From: DASXYG01 sp036502625 | GTDB taxonomy: Bacteria; Actinomycetota; Actinomycetes; Streptosporangiales; Streptosporangiaceae | Assembly (NCBI GenBank): GCA_036502625.1 | Contig: DASXYG010000026.1 | Coordinates: forward strand, 7,164 to 71,163 | DNA: 64,000 nucleotides | Direction of reading: 5' to 3' | Shown: piece after piece, positions 16,075 to 24,138 of the stretch | Position numbering within the stretch: the stretch's first letter is position 1 | How the letters are laid out: each line of letters starts with the position of its first letter | Notes under the pieces: generated by a model | Databases searched by the model: none | Seen by the model: only the letters and a program-made list of their open reading frames with translations | Told to the model about the DNA's origin: nothing | Program-made: the position numbers and the translations under genes

Positions 16075-17613
16075 CTACTGCGCGATCGGGTTGCCGAAGT
16101 TGGCGTGCTTCGTGACGCCGCCGAGGGTGGCCGCGCCGAACTGCGCCACGCCGGTCAGGCTCGGCCCGGACGCGCTTCCCTTGAAGAAGGTCACCGAGCC
16201 GTCGCCGTCGCGCTGGTCGGCGGTGCCGGTGCCGTTCTCGCCGGGCGAGCCGACGGCCATCTCCGCGTGGCCGTCGTTGTTGACGTCGGTCAGCGCCAGG
16301 CCGAGGCCGAACAGGTCGCCGGCCTCGCCGGTGCCGGGCACGCCCGAGGTGTCCTGGTCGTACGTGGTGGCGCCGGTGTAGGCGACGCCGGAGGCCGAAC
16401 CGCGCAGCAGCGTGACGCGGCCCTCGCCCGAGCCGGCGCCGGAATCCTCGCCGGGGGCGCCGACCGCGAGGTCGGCCTTCCCGTCGCCGTTGACGTCGCC
16501 GAGCGCCAGGGACGTGCCGAAGCCGTCCCCAAGCTCCTCGGAGCCCGGTACACCCGCGGTGTCCTGGTTGAACCGCTGCGTCTGGCTCGGCCCGGACGCC
16601 GAACCGCTCAGCACGACCACGCGGCTCTGCGTGAACTCGTCGCCGCCGTACGCCGCCACCACGTCGTCCGTGCCGTCGCCGTTGACGTCGCCGTGGGCCA
16701 GGGTGAAGCCCGCGTCGTCGAGGTACTTCGTGCGCTCGGCGGACGCGCCGCCCGAGGCGCCGGCGTAGTAGGAGACGCCGGGGTCGCTGGTCATGACCTC
16801 GGGCTCGACGGACTTGGCGTTCGAGGAGACGAAGACGTCGCCCTTGCCGTCGTGGTTGGCGTCCGCGATCGTCACGTCATTGCCGAACGCGTCGAGGTAC
16901 TGGTCCTCGCCGTCCTTCTGCGGCAGGTCGCTCGCCGGCGGCTTCTGCAGCGCGGTCGCGTTCGTGCCGGTGAGGCCGTTCGGCCCGCCGTACAGGACGG
17001 TCGCCGAGTCGTCGGCGACGGCGCCGCCGTTGGCGGTGACCGCGAGGTCGGGGTAGCCGTCGCCGTTGACGTCGCCGGCCGCGACCGCGGAGCCGAAGTA
17101 GTGGTCGGCGGCGACCGAGCCGGGCACGCCGCCGGTGCCCTGGTTGAACACGGTGGACCGGTCGGAGAGGCCGGTCGCCGAGCCGTAGATGACGGTCACC
17201 GATCCGGCGTTCGCGTCCGTGCCGATCGCCTCGCCGGGCGAGCCGATCGCCAGGTCGGCGTATCCGTCGCGGTCGAAGTCGCCGCTGGCCACCGACGCGC
17301 CGAACCTGTCGCCGGTCTCCCGGGCGCCGGGCACGCCCGGGCTGCCCTGGCTGACCGACTGGTGCTTCGCGGTGTTCAGCCCCGACGCGGCGCCGTACGC
17401 GATGTTCACCGCGCCGGCGCGGGACACCGTGCCGACGTCCATCGTGGGGGCGCCGACCGCGAGGTCGCGGAAGCCGTCGCCGTTGAAGTCGTCGGGCTTG
17501 GCCGGCGCGGACGCGGGCGCGGCCGGTGCCGCTAAGGCGGCGAGTGAGGTCATGGGCAGGAACCCCGCGGCGAGGATCGCCGCCGCGGGTATCACGCGCC
17601 TGGTGATGTTCAT
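16075..17613 (-). CDS. Secreted FG-GAP/VCBS-repeat protein, seven-bladed propeller
   Basis: A 512-residue exported protein. A Sec signal peptide (NITRRVIPAAAILAAGFLP to about residue 30) is followed by seven FG-GAP repeats, each with a calcium loop of the D-x-N/D-x-DG form: DFNGDGFRD, DFDRDGYAD, DVNGDGYPD, DANHDGKGD, DVNGDGTDD, DVNGDGKAD and DVNNDGHAE. These would fold as an integrin-alpha-like beta-propeller. The seventh loop ends in Glu instead of Asp. ATG 17613 is set by AGGAGG 7 nt upstream. Role in adhesion or matrix binding is inferred from the fold only. Confidence 0.85.
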   Translation of the reverse strand: MNITRRVIPAAAILAAGFLPMTSLAALAAPAAPASAPAKPDDFNGDGFRDLAVGAPTMDVGTVSRAGAVNIAYGAASGLNTAKHQSVSQGSPGVPGARETGDRFGASVASGDFDRDGYADLAIGSPGEAIGTDANAGSVTVIYGSATGLSDRSTVFNQGTGGVPGSVAADHYFGSAVAAGDVNGDGYPDLAVTANGGAVADDSATVLYGGPNGLTGTNATALQKPPASDLPQKDGEDQYLDAFGNDVTIADANHDGKGDVFVSSNAKSVEPEVMTSDPGVSYYAGASGGASAERTKYLDDAGFTLAHGDVNGDGTDDVVAAYGGDEFTQSRVVVLSGSASGPSQTQRFNQDTAGVPGSEELGDGFGTSLALGDVNGDGKADLAVGAPGEDSGAGSGEGRVTLLRGSASGVAYTGATTYDQDTSGVPGTGEAGDLFGLGLALTDVNNDGHAEMAVGSPGENGTGTADQRDGDGSVTFFKGSASGPSLTGVAQFGAATLGGVTKHANFGNPIAQ

Positions 17614-17713
17614 TGATACGCCTCCTGGACGCTTCAGGTCCCCCGGAATCGCTCCGGCGACCATTCGGCATTTCGACGCCCGTTCGTCACGCGGGGTTTA
17701 CCGTGCCGGGGCC

Positions 17714-17734
17714 GGTGTAAGCGAGGTGTAAGCG
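17714..17734. promoter_or_regulatory. 11-bp-period direct repeat, candidate response-regulator site
   Basis: GGTGTAAGCG occurs at 17714-17723 and again at 17725-17734, an 11-bp period like OmpR/PhoB-type response-regulator sites. It lies between the divergent FG-GAP (start 17613) and GATase (start 17781) genes. Confidence 0.4.
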
Positions 17735-17767
17735 GTACGCGATGCGTACGATCGCCGGGCGGTTGCC

Positions 17768-17773
17768 TACCCT
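17768..17773 (+). promoter_or_regulatory. -10 hexamer of leaderless GATase gene
   Basis: TACCCT (TANNNT), then 7 nt, then ATG 17781; no Shine-Dalgarno is present. Confidence 0.55.
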
Positions 17774-17780
17774 GGTCCCC

Positions 17781-18530
17781 ATGCGACAGGTCCTGGTGGT
17801 GGAACACGCCGCTGACGGCGGCCTCGGGCACTTCGATCCCTGGCTGCGCGAAGCCGGCGTCGAGCCGGTCGTGGCCCGGCCGTACACGGGGGCGCCGCTG
17901 CCCGCGCTCGACGGCTACGACGGGCTGATCGTGCTCGGCGGCGAGATGGGCGCCTGGGACGACGACGCCGCGCCGTGGCTGCCCGGTGTGCGCGCCCGGC
18001 TGTCCGAGGGCGTGCGCGAGGGGCGCGCGGTGCTCGGCATCTGCCTGGGCGCGCAGCTCCTGACCGCGGCCTGCGGCGGCCGGGTGGCGCCCGCGGCCGA
18101 GGTGCCCGGCGCGGACGCGGAGATCGGCGTCGTCGACATCACGGTGGACGCCGCGGGCGACCGGCTCCTCGACCCGCTCACCGGGACGATCCCGGTCACC
18201 CAGTGGCACTACGACATGATCGCCGAGCCCCCGCCGGGGGCCGTCGCGCTCGCGCACAGCCCGGCCTGCCCGTACGAGGCGTACCGGCTGGGCGACCGCG
18301 CCTGGGGCGTCCAGTTCCACCCCGAGGTCCGCCGCGCCGACTTCGACACGTGGAACACCGCGGGCCTGGACACGCTCACGTCGCGCGGGTTGACGCCCGA
18401 GGCGCTGCTGGCCGCGTACGACGCCCGCGCCGCGGAGATCCGCGCCGCCGCCCGCCGCGTCGCCCACGCCTTCGCCGCCGAGATCACCGCCCGGGACCGC
18501 GGCGAGGTGCCGGACAGCCGCGTGCCATAG
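17781..18530 (+). CDS. Class I glutamine amidotransferase-like protein
   Basis: A 249-residue stand-alone GATase1 domain. The oxyanion GG loop is LIVLGGEMGAWDD, the nucleophile elbow is LGICLGAQLL with the catalytic Cys, and the His-Glu pair is VQFHPEV. This is the arrangement of GMP-synthase-like amidotransferases of unknown acceptor. It appears leaderless. Its TAG stop (18528-18530) is embedded in the -10 hexamer of glnE and the two genes are 9 nt apart. The neighbourhood of glutamine metabolism hints at, but does not prove, a nitrogen role. Confidence 0.85.
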   Translation: MRQVLVVEHAADGGLGHFDPWLREAGVEPVVARPYTGAPLPALDGYDGLIVLGGEMGAWDDDAAPWLPGVRARLSEGVREGRAVLGICLGAQLLTAACGGRVAPAAEVPGADAEIGVVDITVDAAGDRLLDPLTGTIPVTQWHYDMIAEPPPGAVALAHSPACPYEAYRLGDRAWGVQFHPEVRRADFDTWNTAGLDTLTSRGLTPEALLAAYDARAAEIRAAARRVAHAFAAEITARDRGEVPDSRVP

Positions 18531-18533
18531 CGT
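18528..18533 (+). promoter_or_regulatory. -10 hexamer of leaderless glnE, overlapping the upstream stop codon
   Basis: TAGCGT, whose first three bases are the stop codon of the GATase gene, is followed by 6 nt and then GTG 18540. A GGAG one base before the GTG is too close to act as a Shine-Dalgarno. Confidence 0.5.
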
Positions 18534-18539
18534 TGGAGC

Positions 18540-21500
18540 GTGCAGCAACCGCAGAGGACGAGCACCCTCACCGGGCGGCTCGCCCGGCTCGGGTTCGCCG
18601 ACGGCGACTCCGCGAGCGTGCTGATCACCGAGGCCGGGCTTGAGGCCGACTCCCCGGTGCTCGACGCCTGCGCGGCCGCCGCCGACCCCGACCAGGCGCT
18701 CGACGGGCTCGCCCGGCTGCTCGCGGTGCTTCCGGACGACCGGCGCGCCGACCTCCGCGCGGCGCTCGACGACGACGAGGGCCTGCGCACCCGGCTGACC
18801 GCCGTGCTCGGCGCCAGCGTCGCGCTCGGCGACCACCTCGTACGCCACCCCGCCGACTGGCGGGTGCTGCTCGGCCGCGACGCGCTGCGCGCCCCCGAGC
18901 CGGGCCAGGCGCGCACGGCGCTGCTGTACGCGGTCGACGCCGACCCGTACGCCCCCGAGCCCGTCGGCGACCCGGGCGGCGCGCCGAACGGCACCGCGCG
19001 CCTGCACCACGCGTACCGTACGCGCGTCCTCCACCTGGCCGGCCGCGACCTGACCGGCGCCACCACGTTCGACGCCGTCGCCGCCGAACTCGCCGACCTC
19101 GCGTCCGCCGCGGTCGAGGCGGCACTCGCCCTGGCCCGCGCCGAGGTCACCGGCGACTGCCGCCTCGCGGTGATCGGCCTCGGCAAATGCGGCGCCGGCG
19201 AACTGAACTACGTCAGCGACGTCGACGTGGTCTTCGTCGCCGAGCCCCGCGATCCGGGCGTTGATGAGGCCGCCGCCCTGGCCGCCGCGACCCGCCTCGC
19301 CGCGGCCACCATGCGGATCTGCTCCCAGGGACCCGAGGCGCCGTGGCAGGTCGACGCGGCGTTGCGGCCCGAGGGGAAGGCCGGGCCGCTGGTCCGTACG
19401 CTCGACAGCCACCTCGCGTACTACCGCCGCTGGGCCAAGACCTGGGAGTTCCAGGCGCTGCTCAAGGCCAGGCCCATCGCCGGCGACGCCGAGCTCGGCC
19501 GCGCGTACGCCGACGCCGTCGCGCCCCTGGTGTGGCAGGCGGCGGGCCGCGACCACTTCGTCGAGGACGTCCAGGCCATGCGCCGCCGCGTCGAGGAGAA
19601 CGTGCCGGGCGAGGCGGACCGCCAGCTCAAGCTCGGCCCCGGCGGCCTGCGCGACGTCGAGTTCGCCGTCCAGCTCCTGCAGCTCGTCCACGGCCGTACG
19701 GACCCCAAGCTCCGCGTCGCCGGCACCCTGGACGCCCTCACGGCCCTCGGCGCCGGCGGCTACGTCGGCCGCGAGGACGCCGCCACCCTCGCCGAGGCGT
19801 ACCGCTTCCTCCGCGGCGTCGAACACCTCCTGCAGTTGCACCGCCTCCGCCGCACCCACGTCGTCCCCGACGACCAAGCCGACCTACGCCGCCTCGGCCG
19901 CGCCCTCCACCTCCGCACAGCCAACACACGCACGAGCGACCCGGTCCCGACACGCACGGGCGACCCGGCCCGCACGGGCACGGGCGACTCCGCGCCAGCG
20001 CGTACGAGCGACCCGGCCCGGACACGTACGGCCGACCCCGCGTCGCGCACGGGCGATCCCGCACACGCGCGCACGGGCGACTCCGCGCAGTCGCGTACGG
20101 GCGACCCGGCCTCAACGCGTACCGGCGATCCCGCGCAGTCGCGTACGGGCGACCCCGCCGCCGCGTTCGTCGCGGCCTGGCGGCGGCAGGCGCGCGAGGT
20201 GCGCCGCATCCACGAGAAGCTGTTCTACCGCCCGCTGCTGCGCGCCGTCGCCCAGCTCCCCGGCGACGAGGCCCGCCTGACCACCGAGGACGCCCGCGTA
20301 CGCCTGGAAGCCCTCGGCTACACCGACCCCGCGGGCGCGCTCGGCCACATCCAGGCGCTGACGTCCGGGGTCACGCGCCGCGCCGCGATCCAGCGCACGC
20401 TGCTGCCCGTCCTGCTCGGCTGGTTCGCCGACGCCGCCGACCCGGACGCCGGCCTGCTCGGGTTCCGCCGCGTCAGCGACGCCCTCGGCACCACCCCGTG
20501 GTACCTCCGCCTGCTGCGCGACGACGACGCCGTAGCCCGCCGCCTGGCCCGCGTCCTGGCGTCCAGCTCCTACGCCACCGAACTCCTGCTCCGCGCCCCC
20601 GAAGCGGTCGCCATGCTGTCCTCGGACACCGAACTGGCCCCCCGCGACCGCACCGCCCTGACGGCCGAGGCCGTAGCCGCCGCCCGCCGCCACGACGACC
20701 CCGCCGCCGCGGTAGCCGCCGTACGCTCCCTCCGCCGCCGAGAACTCCTCCGCACCGCGGTCGCCGACCTCCTGAACCGCCTCTCCGTAACCGAAACAGG
20801 CAACGCCCTAACAGCGGTCTCCGCCGCCACCATCACCGCCGCCCTAGACGTAGCCACCCGCACCATCACCCCTCCCGCCACCACGTCCACCACCCCTCCC
20901 GCCACCTCCTCCGGCGACGCCTCCTCAGCTCCACCCCCCACCCCGCCCGGCGACGCGTCCGCTGCCCCGCCCGCCACCTCTCCCGGCGGAGCGCCCGGAA
21001 CCCCCTCCACCCCCGCCCCGCCCCGCACCGGGCTCCCCATGCGGATGGCGGTGATCGGGATGGGGCGGTTCGGTGGGCATGAGACCGGATACGGCAGTGA
21101 CGCGGATGTCATGTTCGTCTACGAACCGGAACCGGGCGCCGATGACGAGGAGGCCGCGCGTACGGCCCGGGCCGTCGCCGAGGAGACGCGGCGTCTCCTG
21201 GCCCTGCCCGCCCCCGACCCGCCGCTGCACCTCGACGCCGACCTCCGCCCCGAGGGCCGCCAAGGCCCGCTGACCCGGTCGCTCGCCTCGTACGCCGCGT
21301 ACTACGACCGCTGGTCCGCCCCCTGGGAGAGCCAGGCGCTCATCCGCGCCGAACCCGTCGCCGGCGACCCGGACCTGGGCGCGCGCTTCACCGAGCTGAT
21401 CGACGCCTACCGCTGGCCCGCGCACGAGCTCACGGACGCCGAACTGATCCACATCCGCCGCCTGAAGGCCCGCATGGAGGCCGAGCGCCTGCCCCGCGGC

Positions 21501-21899
21501 GCCGACCCCGCCACGCACACCAAGCTCGGCCCCGGCGGTCTGTCCGACGTCGAGTGGACGGTCCAGCTCCTCCAGCTCCGCCACGCCCACACCATCCCCG
21601 AAATGCGCACCACCCGTACGCTCACGGCCCTCGACGCGGCCACCTCAGCCGGCCTCATCGACCCCGCGGACGCCGAGATCCTCTCCGACGCCTGGCGCCT
21701 CGCCACCCGGATCCGCGGCGGCATCATGCTCACCCGCGGCAAGGCCGGCGACAGCATCCCCGCTAACCTCCGCGAACGCGCCCGCCTCGCCGGCGCCATC
21801 GGCTACGACCCCGCGGACGTCCAGCACATGATCGAGGACTACCTCCGCGCCACCCGCCGCGCCCGCACCGTCATGGAACGCCTCTTCTACGACGGCTGA
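18540..21899 (+). CDS. glnE: Bifunctional glutamine synthetase adenylyltransferase/deadenylylase, with two low-complexity insertions
   Basis: Adds and removes AMP on the regulatory Tyr of GlnA. Of 1119 residues, the N-terminal nucleotidyltransferase (deadenylylase) shows GLGKCGAGELNYVSDVDVVF near 215-235. The C-terminal adenylylase shows GMGRFGGHETGYGSDADVMF near 840-860. Each is followed by its helical domain. Two stretches depart from the family: about ten RTGDPA-like repeats at residues about 460-540, and a Pro/Thr/Ala-rich linker at about 777-832. GTG 18540 with a TAGCGT hexamer suggests a leaderless mRNA. The frame is intact throughout, so the protein is probably functional. Confidence 0.93.
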   Translation: MQQPQRTSTLTGRLARLGFADGDSASVLITEAGLEADSPVLDACAAAADPDQALDGLARLLAVLPDDRRADLRAALDDDEGLRTRLTAVLGASVALGDHLVRHPADWRVLLGRDALRAPEPGQARTALLYAVDADPYAPEPVGDPGGAPNGTARLHHAYRTRVLHLAGRDLTGATTFDAVAAELADLASAAVEAALALARAEVTGDCRLAVIGLGKCGAGELNYVSDVDVVFVAEPRDPGVDEAAALAAATRLAAATMRICSQGPEAPWQVDAALRPEGKAGPLVRTLDSHLAYYRRWAKTWEFQALLKARPIAGDAELGRAYADAVAPLVWQAAGRDHFVEDVQAMRRRVEENVPGEADRQLKLGPGGLRDVEFAVQLLQLVHGRTDPKLRVAGTLDALTALGAGGYVGREDAATLAEAYRFLRGVEHLLQLHRLRRTHVVPDDQADLRRLGRALHLRTANTRTSDPVPTRTGDPARTGTGDSAPARTSDPARTRTADPASRTGDPAHARTGDSAQSRTGDPASTRTGDPAQSRTGDPAAAFVAAWRRQAREVRRIHEKLFYRPLLRAVAQLPGDEARLTTEDARVRLEALGYTDPAGALGHIQALTSGVTRRAAIQRTLLPVLLGWFADAADPDAGLLGFRRVSDALGTTPWYLRLLRDDDAVARRLARVLASSSYATELLLRAPEAVAMLSSDTELAPRDRTALTAEAVAAARRHDDPAAAVAAVRSLRRRELLRTAVADLLNRLSVTETGNALTAVSAATITAALDVATRTITPPATTSTTPPATSSGDASSAPPPTPPGDASAAPPATSPGGAPGTPSTPAPPRTGLPMRMAVIGMGRFGGHETGYGSDADVMFVYEPEPGADDEEAARTARAVAEETRRLLALPAPDPPLHLDADLRPEGRQGPLTRSLASYAAYYDRWSAPWESQALIRAEPVAGDPDLGARFTELIDAYRWPAHELTDAELIHIRRLKARMEAERLPRGADPATHTKLGPGGLSDVEWTVQLLQLRHAHTIPEMRTTRTLTALDAATSAGLIDPADAEILSDAWRLATRIRGGIMLTRGKAGDSIPANLRERARLAGAIGYDPADVQHMIEDYLRATRRARTVMERLFYDG
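19917..20160 (+). repeat. Degenerate in-frame tandem repeats inside glnE
   Basis: About ten copies of a 21-27-bp unit encode variants of RTGDPA (RTSDPVP, RTGDPAR, TGTGDSA, RTSDPAR, RTADPAS, RTGDPAHA, RTGDSAQS and so on). Copies differ by whole codons, so the frame is kept. They lie just before the conserved EVRRIHEKLFYRPLL segment. Confidence 0.85.
20868..21036 (+). repeat. Pro/Ala/Thr/Ser-rich linker insertion inside glnE
   Basis: Residues about 777-832 are imperfect repeats of the types TPPATS, PPGDASAA and SPGGAP between the end of the first half and the second nucleotidyltransferase domain. Base use is extremely C-rich (CCC/ACC/TCC codons). Confidence 0.8.
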
Positions 21900-21907
21900 C
21901 GCGCGCG

Positions 21908-22888
21908 TCACCCCTGCGCGGCCAGCAGTGCGTCGCCGGCCGCCGTCCGGTAGTAGAGGACCGTGCGGCCCGTGCGGCGGCGGGCGATCAGGCGGGCGTC
22001 GCGGAGGATCTTGAGGTGGCGGCCGACCGAGCCGAGGGGTTGGCCCGTTACGGCGACTAGTTGGCTCGTGGTCGCGGGGGTGGCGAGGAGGGTCAGGACC
22101 GTGGCGCGGGCGGGGCCCAGGAGGCGGGCGAGGGCGTCCGGCGCGGGGGGACGGCCCGCGTCGGCGAGGGTGCCCGCGCACGGGTAGACGAGTCCGTACC
22201 GGCCGCGGGGTGCGGCGGGCTCCGCGACGTCCCAGGTGACCCAGCCGTGGTTCGGGGTGACCGGGATGAACGTCAGGGGTGCGCCGGAGATGTCGCGGGG
22301 CGGGTTGTCGCGGGCGTTGATCCGCAGGCGGCCGCCGCCGAGCCAGCGCGTCGCGGGGCCGAGGTCGTCGAGCGCGGACGCCCAGCCGCCGCGGCTCAGC
22401 GCGCGTACGCGGGCGACGATGTCGGCTTCCATGATCGCCCGCCGCCGCGACCACGTGGGCAGCACGGTCTCCACCGCGACCCACTCCAGCAGGCCGGCCA
22501 TCCGCTCCGGCAGATCGTCCCGCTCCAGCTCAGCGGGCAGCGGCCCCCCGAGCGACATCCGCAGATCGGCACGCGCCACGTCCGCCGCCGTCGCCCGTAC
22601 GCGCCCCAGCTCCGCGGCAAGTGCCGGTTCCGTCTCGGACGGCGGATGCGACACGAAGTCGGCGATCCAGCCGCGGCCGAACACCGCGCGTACGAGGCGC
22701 GCCGTCACGGGATCGGCGGCGAGCCGGGCGCGGTACGCGGGCAGGTGCGCGGTGAGCCAGGCGCGCTCGCCGGGGTCCGCTGCCGTCTCGCGGCTCAGCG
22801 TCATGAGGCACGCGAGCGTCTCGGCCAGCGGTGACGCGACGAACCTGCCGCCCGCGAGCGTGTCGGCGTCCACCCGCCACCAGCCCAT
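21908..22888 (-). CDS. ArsR-like winged-helix regulator with DUF5937-type N-terminal domain (module 2)
   Basis: A 326-residue paralogue in architecture of the 11874-12857 protein. A long N-terminal domain carries WIADFVSHPPS, matching YIPDFVTPPPT of module 1, and FIPVTPNHGWVTWD. The C-terminal winged helix reads TTSQLVAVTGQPLGSVGRHL then ILRDARLIARRRTGRTVLYY. ATG 22888 is set by GGGGAGG, which lies inside the inverted repeat at 22890-22909, so repressor binding and translation initiation share DNA. It is divergent from an MFS gene and converges on glnE with only 8 nt between them. Confidence 0.82.
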   Translation of the reverse strand: MGWWRVDADTLAGGRFVASPLAETLACLMTLSRETAADPGERAWLTAHLPAYRARLAADPVTARLVRAVFGRGWIADFVSHPPSETEPALAAELGRVRATAADVARADLRMSLGGPLPAELERDDLPERMAGLLEWVAVETVLPTWSRRRAIMEADIVARVRALSRGGWASALDDLGPATRWLGGGRLRINARDNPPRDISGAPLTFIPVTPNHGWVTWDVAEPAAPRGRYGLVYPCAGTLADAGRPPAPDALARLLGPARATVLTLLATPATTSQLVAVTGQPLGSVGRHLKILRDARLIARRRTGRTVLYYRTAAGDALLAAQG

Positions 22889-22889
22889 C

Positions 22890-22909
22890 GTTTCGCCTCC
22901 CCGCGAAAC
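22890..22909. promoter_or_regulatory. Inverted repeat GTTTCGC-N6-GCGAAAC, probable operator of module 2
   Basis: Perfect 7-bp arms (22890-22896 and 22903-22909) lie in the 59-nt gap between the divergent regulator and MFS genes. A second 10-bp palindrome AGCGGCCGCT is at 22913-22922. On the minus strand TAATGT beside it fits a -10 hexamer. Confidence 0.55.
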
Positions 22910-22947
22910 ATTAGCGGCCGCTCCTGTACGGCCGGAAACTCCACCGC

Positions 22948-24129
22948 ATGCACACGTACCGGGACCTCTTCCGCACCCCCGAGTTCACGCCGCTGTTCGG
23001 TACGAGCACCCTGCAGGTCGCCGCCCAGACCGTGAGCGGCCTCGCGCTCGGCACCCTCGTCTACTCGGCGACCGGATCGCCGCTGCTGTCCGCGCTCAGC
23101 ATGTTCGGCCCGTCGCTGGCGCAGGTGCTCGGCGCGACCCTGCTGCTGTCCGCCGCCGACCGCCTCGCACCGCGCGCCGCGCTGAGCGGCCTGGCACTGC
23201 TGTTCGCCCTGGGTACGGCCGCGCAGGCGGTGCCGGGACTGCCCATATCGGCGATCTTCGGCATCGTCGTGGCACTCGGCGTGCTGGCCTCGCTCGGCGG
23301 CGGCGTACGTTTCGGCCTCCTCAACGAGGTCCTGACCCGCGACGGCTACCTGCTCGGCCGCTCGGTGCTCAACATGGCGGTGGGAACCACGCAGATCTGC
23401 GGCTACGCGGTCGGCGGCGTCCTCGTGGCCACCCTGTCGCCACGCGGCACCCTGCTCGCCGCCGCGGCCCTCTACGCGGCGGCGTCCGCGGCCGCCGGAT
23501 TCGGCCTCTCCCGGCGCCCGCCACGCGTCTCCGGCCGCCCGTCCATCGCCGCCACCTGGCGTACGAACGCGCGCCTGTGGTCCTCGGTGCCGCGCCGCTA
23601 CGTCTACCTGGCCCTGTGGGTCCCCAACGGCCTGATCGTCGGCTGCGAATCGCTCTTCGTCCCGTACGCCCCGGGCCACGCCGGCGCCCTCTTCGCCGCG
23701 GCGGCGGCAGGCATGCTGACGGGCGACATCCTCGCGGGCCGCCTCATCCCCGCGTCCTGGCGCCGCCGCCTGGGCGCCCCCCTCCGCCTCCTCCTGGCCG
23801 CCCCGTACCTGGCCTTCGCGACATCCCCGCCGTTCCCGCTGGCCATCGCCGCGGTCGCCCTGGCCTCCATCGGCTACGCGGCGAGCCTCCTCCTCCAGGA
23901 ACGCCTGATGGCCCTGACCCCCGACCCCCTGAGCGGCCACGCCCTCGGCCTCCACTCCTCAGGAATGCTCACCATGCAGGGCCTCGGCGCCGCCGCCGCG
24001 GGAGCGATCGCCGACCACACGTCCCCGTCGACCGCGATGACCGTGATGGCCGCGATCTCGGTAGCCGCGACCCTCGCCCTGGCCCCGGGCCTGCGCCGCC
24101 CCCTGCCCGCCACGGTCCCCGTACGGTGA
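22948..24129 (+). CDS. MFS transporter (module 2)
   Basis: A 393-residue, 12-helix major facilitator lacking the usual charged DRxGRR loop and reading SAADRLAPRAALSG instead. It starts MHTYRDLFRTPEFTPLFG, a common opening of small actinobacterial MFS exporters. It is divergent from the winged-helix regulator across an inverted repeat. It converges on the next TetR gene with 9 nt between stops. Substrate unknown; export of a small molecule is inferred from the regulator pairing. Confidence 0.85.
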   Translation: MHTYRDLFRTPEFTPLFGTSTLQVAAQTVSGLALGTLVYSATGSPLLSALSMFGPSLAQVLGATLLLSAADRLAPRAALSGLALLFALGTAAQAVPGLPISAIFGIVVALGVLASLGGGVRFGLLNEVLTRDGYLLGRSVLNMAVGTTQICGYAVGGVLVATLSPRGTLLAAAALYAAASAAAGFGLSRRPPRVSGRPSIAATWRTNARLWSSVPRRYVYLALWVPNGLIVGCESLFVPYAPGHAGALFAAAAAGMLTGDILAGRLIPASWRRRLGAPLRLLLAAPYLAFATSPPFPLAIAAVALASIGYAASLLLQERLMALTPDPLSGHALGLHSSGMLTMQGLGAAAAGAIADHTSPSTAMTVMAAISVAATLALAPGLRRPLPATVPVR

Positions 24130-24138
24130 AAACGCGCT

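Noticed and set aside
19917..20160. The repeats in glnE as a possible CRISPR-like array
   Set aside because: Units are 21-27 bp without unique spacers and are in frame with an intact GlnE, so they are coding repeats. The same reasoning applies to the E2 linker repeats at 38165-38470.
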